A DNA stretch of 64,000 nt from RYN-230 sp963760405 (GTDB taxonomy: Bacteria > Actinomycetota > Actinomycetes > Streptosporangiales > Streptosporangiaceae): positions 124,001 through 188,000 of the forward strand of contig CAVXCV010000007.1 of assembly GCA_963760405.1 (NCBI GenBank), in the 5' to 3' direction. The notes under the pieces are model-generated. The model was not told where the DNA came from. It was given only the letters and a program-made list of their open reading frames with translations, and ran no database searches. A program made the position numbers and the translations under genes. Positions 8,568 through 16,907 of the stretch are shown here, one piece after another (the stretch's first letter is position 1; each line of letters starts with the position of its first letter).

Positions 8568-10351
8568 TCCTTCTCGCCGGACACGCCCGCGCTGTCGAAC
8601 GTGGCCACGTCGCGCAGCACCCGGGCGGCCGCGGCCAGCACCGGCAGCGCGAGCGTGGCGCCGGATCCCTCGCCGAGCCGCAGTTCCAGGCTGAGCAGCG
8701 GGCGCAGGCCCAGCGCGTCCAGCGCGCGGCGGGCGCCCGGCTCGGTGGACAGGTGACCGGCGATGAGGCAGCCTGCCACCTCGGGGGCGAGTGCCCGGGC
8801 GGCCAGCGCGGCGGCGCAGGCGATCACCCCGTCCAGCACGACCGGCACCCGCAACGCCGCCCCGCCGAGCATGAAGCCGGCCAGCGCGGCGTGCTCCAGG
8901 CCGCCCACCGCGGCCAGCACGCCGAGCGGGTCCGCCGGGTCCGGCTGGTGCCGGGCCAGCGCCTGGCGCACCACGCTGATCTTCCGTTGCAGGGTCGGGT
9001 CGTCGATGCCGGTGCCGCGGCCGGTGATCTCCCCCGGGTCGGCTCCGGTGAACGCGGCGACCAGGGCCGCCGACGCGGTGGTGTTGGCGATGCCCATGTC
9101 CCCGGTCAGCAGGCAGCGGTTGCCCGCGGCGACCAGGTCCCGTGCGGTCTCGATGCCGGCCTCGACGGCCCGCTGTGCCTCGTCCCGGCTCATCGCCGGG
9201 CCAGTGGTCATGTCCGCGGTGCCGTGCCTTATCTTCCGGGGCAAGAGCCCGGGGGCGGGCGGCAGGTCCACCGCGACCCCCACGTCGACCACGCAGACCT
9301 CCGCGCCGGCCTGCGCGGCGATCGCGTTCACCACCGCCCCGGAGGCGAGGAAGTTGGCCACCATCTGCGCGGTGACCTCCTGCGGCCAGGGCGTGACGCC
9401 CTGAGCGTGCACCCCGTGGTCGCCGGCGAACACCGCCACCACCGCGGGCTCGGGCAGCGGCGGCGGGCACTCCCCGGCCAGCCCGGCCAGCTGCACGGAC
9501 AGCGGCTCCAGCAGGCCGAGCGAGCCGCTCGGCTTGGTCAGCATCTCCTGCCGCTCCCGGGCCTGCGCGACCGCGGCCGGGTCCAGCGGCCGGATCGCGC
9601 CGACCGTGTCCGCCAGCAGGCTGGCCGGCTGCTGGCCGGGCAGGCCGCGGTGGCCCCACTGACCCTCGTGCACCGCCCAGGCCAGCGGCCTGCGCTGGGC
9701 CCAGCCGCTGAGCACCAGCTCCGGCGCGGGCGGGAACTCGGTCACCTGACCCAGGCAGAGATAGGCCACCACCTCCAGGTGAGCGGGCAGGCCGAGCGCG
9801 GCGGCCAGCTCACGCTCGTCGAAGAAGCTGACCCAGCCCACGCCGAGGCCCTCGGCCCGGGCCGCGAGCCAGAGGTTCTGCACCGCGCACGCGGTGGAGT
9901 AGGCCGCCATCTGCGGCTGCGCGTGCCGCCCCAGCACGCCCCGGCCGCCGCGGGTGGGATCGCAGGTCACCACGATGTTGACCGGGGTGTCCAGGATCGC
10001 CTCCACCTTCAGCTGGCGGAACGCCCGGGCGCGCGGGCCCGGCAACGAGGCGGCGAACACCTCCTGCTGGCGGCGGGCGAGCGCGCGCACCTGCTCCCGG
10101 ACCGCCCGGTCGCGCAGCACGATGAAGTCCCACGGCTGGCTGAGCCCGACGCTGGGGGCCTGGTGCGCGGCGGTCAGCACCCGGGTCAGCGCGTCGTCGG
10201 CTATGGGGTCGGGCCGGAATCCGTTGCGGACGTCCCGGCGCCCGGCCACCACCCGGTACAGCGCGTCGGCGTCCGCCCCGGCGATCGCGCCAGCGTCAGC
10301 GGCCGCCCCGGGCCGCGCTTGGGCGCGGACCTGTGCGGGGTCTTCGGTCAT
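8564..10351 (-). CDS. bluB-cobT: BluB-CobT fusion: DMB synthase / NaMN:DMB phosphoribosyltransferase
   Basis: A 595-residue two-domain enzyme for the lower ligand of B12. The N-terminal part (about 25-235) is BluB, a nitroreductase-fold enzyme that makes 5,6-dimethylbenzimidazole from FMNH2 (RRDVRNGFRPDPI, APSVGLSQPWDF, TACAVQNLWLAARAEGLGVGWVSF). The C-terminal part (about 255-595) is CobT, which activates DMB to alpha-ribazole phosphate (KPSGSLG, VFAGDHGVHAQGVTPWP, GDMGIANTTASAAL, and the catalytic Glu in RLGEGSGA). Fusion would channel DMB between the sites. Both ends overlap neighbours by 4 bp (cbiB upstream, cobU downstream). Confidence 0.95.
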   Translation of the reverse strand: MTEDPAQVRAQARPGAAADAGAIAGADADALYRVVAGRRDVRNGFRPDPIADDALTRVLTAAHQAPSVGLSQPWDFIVLRDRAVREQVRALARRQQEVFAASLPGPRARAFRQLKVEAILDTPVNIVVTCDPTRGGRGVLGRHAQPQMAAYSTACAVQNLWLAARAEGLGVGWVSFFDERELAAALGLPAHLEVVAYLCLGQVTEFPPAPELVLSGWAQRRPLAWAVHEGQWGHRGLPGQQPASLLADTVGAIRPLDPAAVAQARERQEMLTKPSGSLGLLEPLSVQLAGLAGECPPPLPEPAVVAVFAGDHGVHAQGVTPWPQEVTAQMVANFLASGAVVNAIAAQAGAEVCVVDVGVAVDLPPAPGLLPRKIRHGTADMTTGPAMSRDEAQRAVEAGIETARDLVAAGNRCLLTGDMGIANTTASAALVAAFTGADPGEITGRGTGIDDPTLQRKISVVRQALARHQPDPADPLGVLAAVGGLEHAALAGFMLGGAALRVPVVLDGVIACAAALAARALAPEVAGCLIAGHLSTEPGARRALDALGLRPLLSLELRLGEGSGATLALPVLAAAARVLRDVATFDSAGVSGEKE

Positions 10352-11367
10352 TGCTTCCTCCCTGCCTGCATGACACCGGCGACGAGTGCGGCCAGCAGCG
10401 CCGCCAGGACCACGGCCGCCGCGCTGACCAGCCGGGACAGCCGGACGGCCCGGGCCACGTCGGCCGCCTCTGGTGAGCCGCCGTCGCCCAGCAGGCCGCG
10501 CTGCTCGGTGCGGCCCTGGTACCGGTTGCGGCCACCGAGCCGGACCCCCAGCGCGCCTGCGAATGCTGCCTCGCACTGGCCCGCGTTAGGGCTCGGGTGC
10601 AGGCGGCCGTCCCGGCGCCAGGTGGCCAGTGCCTGCCGCGTGCTGCCCCCGACCGCGGGCGCCAGCGCCACCGTGAGCAGCGCGGTGACCCGGGCCGGGA
10701 TGAGGTTGGCCGCGTCGTCGAGCCGCGCGGCGGCCCAGCCGAACCGCTCGTAGCGCGGGCTGTGATGGCCGATCATCGCGTCCAACGTGTTCACCGCGCG
10801 GTAGCCGAGCAGGCCGGGCAGGCCGCAGGCGGCGCCCCAGAGCAGCGGGGCGACCACCGCGTCCGAGGTGTTCTCGGCGACCGACTCCACGGCCGCCCGG
10901 GCCAGCTCGGCCTCGCTGAGCTGGGCCGGATCACGCCCGCACAGCGCGGGCAATGCTTTGCGGGCGGCGGCCAGGTCACCCGTGTCCAGGGCCCGGCCCA
11001 GGGCCAGCGCCTCGGTACCCAGGCTGGTCCCGCCCAGCACGATCCAGCTGGCCAGCCCGGTTATTGCGGCATCGGCCACGGGCCTGCCCCGGGCCATTCT
11101 GCTTGCGGCCAGCCCAGCCAGCGCGACTGCTGCCACGCTGGCCGCGACCAGGCCAGCCCCGCGCCGCCGGCTGTCCGCCCAGCAGGCCGTTTCGGCCCGC
11201 GCCACGGCAGCGCCGAAACCCGCCACCGGGTGCCCGCGGCGCGGGTCGGCGAGCAGGGCGTCCAGCGTCGCGCCGAGCAGGAGCCCCAGTGATCTCGACA
11301 ACACTGGTTGTGGCAGCACTGGTCGTGGCAGCACGGGCTCTGACCGCACCGGCTGCGGCGGCACCAT
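10348..11367 (-). CDS. cbiB: Adenosylcobinamide-phosphate synthase
   Basis: Attaches aminopropanol (phosphate) to adenosylcobyric acid at the membrane. The 339-residue protein has hydrophobic helices and CbiB hallmarks: DPRRGHPVAGFG, ESVAENTSDAVVAPLLWGA, AVNTLDAMIGHHSPRYERFGWAAARLDD and HPSPNAGQCEAAFAGALGVRLGG. The start at 11367 follows GAGGAAGG by a good distance; the longer frame would run through the riboswitch. Codons 8-22 sit on a 15-bp tandem repeat (11303-11347) giving PVLPR-PVLPQ-PVLSR, probably dispensable. First gene of the riboswitch operon. Confidence 0.95.
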   Translation of the reverse strand: MVPPQPVRSEPVLPRPVLPQPVLSRSLGLLLGATLDALLADPRRGHPVAGFGAAVARAETACWADSRRRGAGLVAASVAAVALAGLAASRMARGRPVADAAITGLASWIVLGGTSLGTEALALGRALDTGDLAAARKALPALCGRDPAQLSEAELARAAVESVAENTSDAVVAPLLWGAACGLPGLLGYRAVNTLDAMIGHHSPRYERFGWAAARLDDAANLIPARVTALLTVALAPAVGGSTRQALATWRRDGRLHPSPNAGQCEAAFAGALGVRLGGRNRYQGRTEQRGLLGDGGSPEAADVARAVRLSRLVSAAAVVLAALLAALVAGVMQAGRKQ

Positions 11368-11412
11368 CAGCAGAACCTTCCTCGGGGTAACCACGCCCCG
11401 CAGGCGAAGGAA

Positions 11413-11590
11413 ACGGCGGCCGGAGTTTCCTGGCTCCCGGATCGAAGCTCCCCTCAGCCTTCCCACCGCTGGCGCCGGGCACGGGTTGAGTGCACCGGCG
11501 TGGCACGGTCGTGGCTAATGCGAGGGTCGCTCCCCGGTCACAGTGGCGGGACCGCGCCGGACTCGCACCGGCTTCCTGCCCTGCCGCCGT
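11413..11590 (-). ncRNA. Cobalamin riboswitch
   Basis: Read on the minus strand, the region holds the conserved B12-box core: GGAAGCCGGTG then GAGTCCGGCGCGGTCCCGC and CCACTGTGA (about 11537-11575), and the distal GAGCCAGGAAACTC (about 11421-11434). Closing arms ACGGCGGC (11583-11590) and GCCGCCGT (11413-11420) pair as stem P1. The element sits about 45 bp upstream of the cbiB start, so adenosylcobalamin should shut down the cbiB, bluB-cobT, cobU, cobS operon. Control of translation is likely, as no terminator with a U run is seen before cbiB. Confidence 0.95.
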
Positions 11591-11658
11591 AAGAACGCAA
11601 GACAGGACACCACACCGCCCCGCCCCCGTCAACCAGCGGGGTTCACCCCGGGCCCCGC

Positions 11659-11746
11659 ACTCGACCGGACCGCGCCCTGCACTCGACCGGACCGCGCCCT
11701 GCGCTCCACCGGACCGCGCCCCGCGCTCCACCGGACCACGCCGCTG
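11659..11746. repeat. Four 22-bp tandem repeats
   Basis: Four head-to-tail copies of a 22-bp unit begin ACTCGACCGGACCGCGCCCT (first two copies) or GCTCCACCGGACCGCGCCCC (last two, the final one with more changes). They lie between the B12 riboswitch and the DUF6328-like gene. No spacer sequence separates the copies, so this is a minisatellite and not CRISPR. Confidence 0.9.
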
Positions 11747-11851
11747 ACCCGCACCGTTTTGGGGTAGTGGGCGAGGGTACTCCCGGGGCATGACCGGCGC
11801 GGCATCAGGCGGAAAAGCCCAGCGGAGCTGCCCCGCGCCGGTGGAGGCCCG

Positions 11852-12274
11852 GTGAGTTCGCAGGTACCCCCAGCTTCCGCCCGGCCCGAGCCGGATCGGC
11901 CCGGGGAGACCGAGGCCGAGCGGGACGACCGCAACACCATGGAACTACTCAACGAGCTCCGCGTCGTGGGCATCGGTGTCCAGGTGTTGTTCGGCTTCCT
12001 GCTCTCGCTGCCCTTCACTAACCGGTTCACCAAACTGGACTCAGCACAGCATGGGATTTACCTGGCCACCGTGGTATTCGCTGCGCTTTCCATCGCGCTG
12101 CTGGTGGCTCCGGTGGCCTATCACCGGTTGCTCTTCCGGCGGCACGAGAAAGCCACCTGCGCCGCCGCTGGCTGCCGCCGCGCCGCTGGCACCTGCGACC
12201 TGGACCACACCGTGCCGCACCACCGCGGCGGCCGGACCTGCGAATGCAACATCGGGCCAGCGAAGTTCATATAA
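11852..12274 (+). pseudogene. DUF6328 gene fused to the start of an HNH-endonuclease tail
   Basis: Residues 1-101 match the DUF6328 membrane family: an acidic leader (ETEAERDDRNTMELLNELRV), a first TM helix (GVQVLFGFLLSLPFTNRF) and a second (IYLATVVFAALSIALLVAPVAYHRLLF). The rest of the family, with its last TM helices, is missing. After RRHEK the frame changes without a break into ATCAAAGCRRAAGTCDLDHT and PHHRGGRTCECNIGPA. That closely matches the HNH segment of the 13E12-type protein at 61409-63388. After GPA homology stops, and KFI plus a TAA stop come from inserted DNA. This is a chimera from at least two rearrangements. Whether it is expressed is unknown. Confidence 0.8.
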
Positions 12275-12953
12275 CGACGCACCTTGCTATTCCAGGCCGG
12301 GTGATCCCCACCCGCGATGCTCCACGATCAGCGGCTCCCCCGGAACGGAACTAGAACTGGCCCCGGTCGTGAATGAGGGACGAGGGCTGACGCACCGAAG
12401 TGCCCCGGCTCGGGCATCGTCTCAAATCAGAGAAGAGGACCCGGACCGTCCAGCGGCCCAGGCCCTGTTCCGTTTCTAGCCGTGGATCACTTGATCTTGA
12501 GGCCGGCCAGTGTCTGCTCGTATGGCACGAACATCTCCTCACGCCCGACCATGTGGAGGCTGTACCCGAAGTCCTGGCACAGGATGTTTCCCTTGACTAG
12601 GAGCTGCTGAGCCTCTGGCGTAGCCAGGATCCCTAGGAGCGCTTCGTACTCTCCTTCGACGAGCCAGAAGTTCTCGCCGCCGGTAGCCCAGAACCACTTG
12701 GGCTCTGTGCAGAGGCCATCTGAGGCCTTCTTCCCCCAGAACTCGTCCGCCTCGCGCCCGTAGGCGAGCGCCGCCATCTCCCGGCCCGGAACCGGGGTGG
12801 TCCACTTCACCACCATCGCAGCTTTCATCGCGCGTCACCCTCTTTCGCGTCCCTACATGTGCGAGTGTTCTCCCGGTACCGGGCGGTTCCCAGAGGCCAA
12901 AGGTCCCATGCCAGGACGGCAAACCGAGGTGATGGCGGCAAAACGGGCCGTTC
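12263..12953. other. About 691 bp inserted inside an HNH gene tail
   Basis: The HNH tail homologous to 61409-63388 stops after the codons for CNIGPA (12262) and resumes with the codons for C-R-H-H-H-R-T-K-Q at 12954. In the intact copy these residues are adjacent. The DNA between is less G+C-rich than its surroundings and contains one convincing minus-strand gene (12487-12828). The sequence GGGCC occurs at both edges (12254-12258 and 12945-12949), compatible with a short target duplication or microhomology. No transposase or recombinase is encoded, so the mechanism is open. Confidence 0.65.
12487..12828 (-). CDS. Hypothetical protein inside the insertion
   Basis: A 113-residue protein I do not recognise. 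It begins MKAAMVVKWTTPVPGREMAAL, is rich in aromatics (KWFWATGGENFWLVEGEYEALL) and ends in a segment with HMVGREEMFVPYEQTLAGLK. The size and strand pattern could suit a small alpha/beta-barrel (dimeric ferredoxin-like) protein, but this is a guess. Codon use is less G+C-biased than in neighbours, for example TTGACTAGG-type stretches on the plus strand. With its position in an interrupted HNH gene, this points to horizontal acquisition. No convincing ribosome-binding site is seen, only a weak AGGGTGAC. Confidence 0.6.
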   Translation of the reverse strand: MKAAMVVKWTTPVPGREMAALAYGREADEFWGKKASDGLCTEPKWFWATGGENFWLVEGEYEALLGILATPEAQQLLVKGNILCQDFGYSLHMVGREEMFVPYEQTLAGLKIK

Positions 12954-12963
12954 TGCCGCCATC
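12931..12963. repeat. 33-bp near-perfect palindrome at the insertion edge
   Basis: Arms GATGGCGGCA (12931-12940) and TGCCGCCATC (12954-12963) flank an inner palindrome AACGG-G-CCGTT (12942-12952); only one base pair fails to match. The palindrome straddles the point where HNH homology resumes. It could be an end of the inserted segment, a recombination site or a hairpin. No U run follows, so it is not an obvious terminator. Confidence 0.7.
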
Positions 12964-13082
12964 ACCACCGCACCAAGCAAGCCCCCGGCTGGACCCTCAC
13001 TCACCACGACCCCGGCCATTTCACCTGGACCACCCCCGCCCGGCGCACCTACCACACCGCACCCACCAGCTACGCAGGATGA
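12954..13082 (+). pseudogene. 3' fragment of a 13E12-type HNH endonuclease gene
   Basis: 42 codons plus stop read CRHHHRTKQA, then PGWTLTHHDPGHFTWTTPAR, then RTYHTAPTSYAG. They align without a gap, down to the position of the stop codon, with the last 42 codons of the HNH gene at 61409-63388 (CRRHHRTKQAPHWTLTHHQP and so on). This is the distal half of the tail whose proximal half is joined to DUF6328 at 12157-12262. There is no start codon and no catalytic core, so it cannot act alone. Confidence 0.85.
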
Positions 13083-13290
13083 GAAGTACACAGGATGAGA
13101 CGTGCACGGGATCCGTTCGGACAGCATGCCTGGATCGGATGGGCGGGAAATTCTCAGCGACCGGGCGGGACGCGGCCGGGACGCTCTGAGCGAACGGGGC
13201 GGGCACGGGTGATGGAAATTTTGCCCCTTTCCCTACCATGGGTGGCATGCAGTGGCATAGCAGCGAAACCAGAACCCGCACGGTGCCCGC

Positions 13291-14973
13291 ATGACCACGC
13301 CGGCGCCGGACGGCCCGCCCCGCACCGCGATACTCACCGTTGATGACGACCCCGGCGTCTCCCGCGCCGTTGCCCGTGACCTGCGCCAGCGCTACGGCGG
13401 CCAGCACCGCATCGTGCGCGCCGAGTCCGGCGCGGCCGCCCTGGAAGCGCTGAAGGAGCTGCGGCTGCGCGGTGACGAGGTCGCCGTCATCCTGGCTGAC
13501 TACCGGATGCCGCAGATGAACGGCATCGAGTTCCTGGAAGAGGCGATGCAGACCTACCCGGCGGCCCGCCGGGTGCTGCTCACCGCCTACGCGGATACGA
13601 ACGCGGCCATCGAAGCGATCAACGTGGTCGACCTCGACTACTACCTGCTCAAGCCATGGGATCCGCCGGAAGAGAAGCTCTATCCGGTGATCGACGCCCA
13701 GCTGGAAGCCTGGCGCGCCGCTGACTACCAGCCGGTGCACATCACGAAGGTGGTCGGGCACCGGTGGGACGCCCGGTCCAGCGAGGTACGCGAGTTCCTG
13801 GCCCGCAACCAGATCGGCTACAAGTGGTTCCCGGCGGACGAGCCGGACGGTGAGCGGCTGCTCGCCGCGGCTGACGCGGACGGGCGCACCCTGCCGGTGG
13901 TCATCACCCCGGACGGCGAGACGATGATCGCGCCGTCGGACGGGGAACTGGCCATCAAGGTCGGCCTGAGCACCACGCCCGCCAAGGACTTCTACGACCT
14001 GGTGGTCATCGGTGGCGGCCCGGCCGGGCTGGGCGCCGCGGTGTACGGCGCGTCCGAAGGGCTCAAGACGGTGCTGGTCGAGCGGACCGCAACCGGCGGC
14101 CAGGCGGGCCAGAGCTCGCGGATCGAGAATTACCTCGGGTTCCCCGATGGGGTGTCGGGGGCGCAGCTCACCGCGCGGGCCCGGATGCAGGCCAACAAGT
14201 TCGGCGCGGAGGTGCTGACCACCCGTGAGGTGGTCGGCCTGGAGGTCAAGGGCTCGGCCCGGGGCGTGCGGTTCGCGGACGGCGGCACGCTCGACGCGCA
14301 CACCATCATCCTGGCTACCGGCGTTTCCTACCGGCAGCTGGCCGCGCCCGGGCTGAGCGAGATGACCGGCCGGGGCGTGTACTACGGGTCGGCGCTGACC
14401 GAGGCATCCGCGTGCGTCGGCCAGGACGTGTACATCGTCGGCGGCGCGAACTCGGCGGGCCAGGCCGCGGTGTACCTGTCCAAGCACGCCAGGTCGGTGA
14501 CGCTGCTGGTCCGCGGGCCGTCGCTGGAGCGGTCCATGTCCTACTACCTGATCCAGCAGATCGCCGGGATCAAGGAGATCTCGGTGCGCACCTGCACCGA
14601 GGTCATCGCCGCGCACGGTGACGACCACCTGGACAGCCTGACCCTGCGGAACACCGCGACCGGTGAAACGGAAACAGCAGACGCGCAACTGTTGTTTGTA
14701 TTCATTGGCGCGGCACCGCTCACCGACTGGCTGGACGGGGTCGTGGTGCGGGACGACCGTGGCTTCGTGGTGGCCGGCCCGGACCTGTCCCCCGGCGGCC
14801 AGCGGCCATCGGGCTGGGAACTGGACCGGCACCCGTACCACCTGGAGACCAGCGTCCCCGGTGTGTTCGTGGCTGGTGACGCCCGGGCCGAGTCCGCCAA
14901 ACGGGTCGCATCCGCGGTCGGTGAGGGCGCCATGGCCGTGATGCTGGTGCACCGATACCTGGAGAAGCTGTGA
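13291..14973 (+). CDS. Response regulator receiver / thioredoxin-reductase-like flavoprotein
   Basis: A 560-residue fusion. Residues 12-135 are a REC domain with phosphoacceptor D70 (ILADYRMP), acidic D18-D20, T98 and K121. Residues 147-225 form a thioredoxin-like linker domain without a CxxC. Residues 235-560 are a pyridine nucleotide-disulfide reductase fold: FAD site GGGPAG (241-246), NADPH site IVGGANSAGQ (382-391) and the FAD-binding end VFVAGDARAESAKRVASAVGEGAMAV (shown in two parts: GDARAES, AVGEG). At the position of the TrxB redox pair CxxC this protein reads YYGSALTEASAC, so no disulfide pair is visible. It overlaps the kinase gene by 4 bp. Confidence 0.92.
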   Translation: MTTPAPDGPPRTAILTVDDDPGVSRAVARDLRQRYGGQHRIVRAESGAAALEALKELRLRGDEVAVILADYRMPQMNGIEFLEEAMQTYPAARRVLLTAYADTNAAIEAINVVDLDYYLLKPWDPPEEKLYPVIDAQLEAWRAADYQPVHITKVVGHRWDARSSEVREFLARNQIGYKWFPADEPDGERLLAAADADGRTLPVVITPDGETMIAPSDGELAIKVGLSTTPAKDFYDLVVIGGGPAGLGAAVYGASEGLKTVLVERTATGGQAGQSSRIENYLGFPDGVSGAQLTARARMQANKFGAEVLTTREVVGLEVKGSARGVRFADGGTLDAHTIILATGVSYRQLAAPGLSEMTGRGVYYGSALTEASACVGQDVYIVGGANSAGQAAVYLSKHARSVTLLVRGPSLERSMSYYLIQQIAGIKEISVRTCTEVIAAHGDDHLDSLTLRNTATGETETADAQLLFVFIGAAPLTDWLDGVVVRDDRGFVVAGPDLSPGGQRPSGWELDRHPYHLETSVPGVFVAGDARAESAKRVASAVGEGAMAVMLVHRYLEKL

Positions 14974-16478
14974 CCGAGACGCAGAACCCGCCCACCACAC
15001 TGGCACCCGGCCCTCAGATGACGCCGTGCAACGTCGATGAGCTGCGCAGCTTGTTCCTGTTCGAGAAGCTCAACCCGGACCAGCTGGACTGGCTGTGCCG
15101 GGAGGGCCGGGTGGAGCTGTTCCAGCCCGGGCCGGTGTACGCCGAGGGCCAGCCCGCGACCTGCTTCTACGTGCTGATCGAGGGCACCCTGGTGATGTCC
15201 CGGCGGATCGGCGGGGACGATGTCGAGGTGAACCGGAGCTCAGGACGGGGTGTGTACACCGGGGCGTTCCGTGCCTACCTGGGCGACCGGGTGCCCCAGG
15301 TCTACGACAACTCGCTGCGGGTCACCGAGCCGTCCCGGTTCTACGTACTGGACGCGGACAAGTTCGCGTGGATGATGACCGACTGGTTCCCGATGGCCGT
15401 GCACATGCTGGAGGGCCTGTTCTTCGGCATCAAGAACATCCAGCAGCAGGTCGGTCAGCGGGAACGGCTGCTCGCGCTCGGCTCGCTGTCGGCCGGGCTG
15501 ACCCACGAGCTGAACAACCCGGCCGCCGCCGCGGTCCGGGCCACCTCCTCACTACGCGACCGGGTGGCCGGCATGCGGCACAAGCTGCGTCTCGTGGCCA
15601 GCGGCCGGTTCGACCGGACCGCCCTGGAGACGCTGATCCGGCTGCAGGAGGAGGCGGTGGAACGCGTCGCCAAAGCCCCGGAGCTGAGCCCGATGGATGC
15701 CTCGGACCGGGAAGACGCGGTGGCCGACTGGCTGGAGGAGCACGGCATCTCCGGCGGCTGGGACCTCGCCCCGACCTTCGTCCAGGCTGGCCTGGAGGCC
15801 GCCTGGCTGGACCAGGTGGCCGCCGTCGTGGACGACGGCACGCTGGAGGGCGCGGTCCGCTGGCTGAACTACACGGTCGAGACCGAATTGCTGATGAACG
15901 AAATCGAGGACTCCACCAACCGGGTCTCCCACCTGGTCACCGCGGCCAAGCAGTACTCCCAGCTGGACCGGGCCCCGTACCAGGTGATCGACATACACGA
16001 GCTGCTGAAGAGCACCCTGCTGATGCTCAGCGGCAAGCTCCGGGACGGGATCACCGTGGTCAAGGACTTCGACCGCAGCCTGCCGCCGATCCCGGCCTAC
16101 CCGGCCGAGCTGAACCAGGTCTGGACCAACTTGATCGACAACGCTGTGTCCGCGATGGGCGGGCAGGGCACGCTGACCATCCGCACCGCGCAGGATGGGG
16201 ACCGGATCCTGGTCGAGATCGGGGACACCGGGCCGGGCGTACCCGCGGAGATCCGGAACCGGATCTTCGAGCCGTTCTTCACCACCAAGCCGGTTGGCGA
16301 GGGTACCGGGCTCGGCCTGGACATCTCCTGGCGCATCGTGGTCAACCGGCATCACGGGGACCTGCGGGTAGAGTCGTCGCCCGGGGACACCCGGTTCCAG
16401 GTGCGGCTGCCGATCACCGCGCCGGAAACCGCCACCGAAGCGGGCCCGGAGGCCACCACCGAAGCGGCCGGAAGCTGA
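14970..16478 (+). CDS. cNMP-binding-domain sensor histidine kinase
   Basis: 502 residues, starting at a GTG that overlaps the preceding stop. Residues 22-150 resemble a cyclic-nucleotide/CRP-like beta-barrel (LNPDQLDWLCREGRVELFQP, GPVYAEG, CFYVLIEGTLVM). An H-box follows with the probable phosphoacceptor H179 (LGSLSAGLTHELNNP). The HATPase domain shows an N-box (NLIDNAVSAM), G1 (IGDTGPGVP), F-box (FEPFFTTK) and G2 (GTGLGLDIS). No transmembrane segment is visible, so it is a cytoplasmic kinase. Its obvious partner is the REC-flavoprotein encoded just upstream. Confidence 0.92.
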   Translation: MTETQNPPTTLAPGPQMTPCNVDELRSLFLFEKLNPDQLDWLCREGRVELFQPGPVYAEGQPATCFYVLIEGTLVMSRRIGGDDVEVNRSSGRGVYTGAFRAYLGDRVPQVYDNSLRVTEPSRFYVLDADKFAWMMTDWFPMAVHMLEGLFFGIKNIQQQVGQRERLLALGSLSAGLTHELNNPAAAAVRATSSLRDRVAGMRHKLRLVASGRFDRTALETLIRLQEEAVERVAKAPELSPMDASDREDAVADWLEEHGISGGWDLAPTFVQAGLEAAWLDQVAAVVDDGTLEGAVRWLNYTVETELLMNEIEDSTNRVSHLVTAAKQYSQLDRAPYQVIDIHELLKSTLLMLSGKLRDGITVVKDFDRSLPPIPAYPAELNQVWTNLIDNAVSAMGGQGTLTIRTAQDGDRILVEIGDTGPGVPAEIRNRIFEPFFTTKPVGEGTGLGLDISWRIVVNRHHGDLRVESSPGDTRFQVRLPITAPETATEAGPEATTEAAGS

Positions 16479-16508
16479 GCGCGGCAGCCACGACAGCCTG
16501 GAGAGCTA

Positions 16509-16895
16509 GTGACTGACATACCTGGTATCGACCCGTCGGTCCCGCCGAGCGGGACCGGCTGCGCCGACTGCGAACCAGTCGGCGGCTGGTGGCTGCACCT
16601 GCGCCGGTGCGCCGAGTGCGGGCACATCGGTTGCTGTGACAGCTCGCCCGCCCAGCACGCCAGCGCGCACTCGGCAGCGAGCGGCCACCCGATCGTGCGC
16701 AGCTTCGAGCCGGGTGAATCGTGGTTCTGGAGCTACCCGGCCGAGTCCTATTACGACGGGCCGCCGCTCGCCCCGCCGGAGCACCACCCGAAGGACCAGC
16801 CGGTGCCCGGGCCGGCCGGGTCCCCGCCGACTGGCAGCGCCACCTGCACTGAGGGAAACGCACCGCCGGGCACAGACGGGCGCCGCCGGACATGA
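16509..16895 (+). CDS. UBP-type zinc-finger protein
   Basis: A 128-residue protein whose first 75 residues form a UBP (ubiquitin-carboxyl-hydrolase-like) zinc finger: GCADCEPVGGWWLHLRRCAE, CGHIGCCDSSP, HASAHSAASGHPIVRSFEPG and WFWSYP supply the Cys/His ligands. The rest is Pro-rich and probably unstructured. In eukaryotes the fold reads a free C-terminal Gly-Gly of ubiquitin. In bacteria the ligand is unknown. It starts with GTG at 16509, 30 bp after the kinase gene, and belongs to the same transcription unit. Confidence 0.88.
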   Translation: MTDIPGIDPSVPPSGTGCADCEPVGGWWLHLRRCAECGHIGCCDSSPAQHASAHSAASGHPIVRSFEPGESWFWSYPAESYYDGPPLAPPEHHPKDQPVPGPAGSPPTGSATCTEGNAPPGTDGRRRT

Positions 16896-16907
16896 CAGGC
16901 TAGGTCC

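Noticed and set aside
11659..11746. Possible CRISPR array or integrator repeats
   Set aside because: Four contiguous 22-bp units with no spacers; a minisatellite.
12487..12828. Toxin or antitoxin in the inserted block
   Set aside because: Only one gene is present and no toxin or antitoxin motif can be recognised.
13021..15006. A 661-codon minus-strand open frame
   Set aside because: Antisense to the REC-flavoprotein gene, with no domain-like segments.
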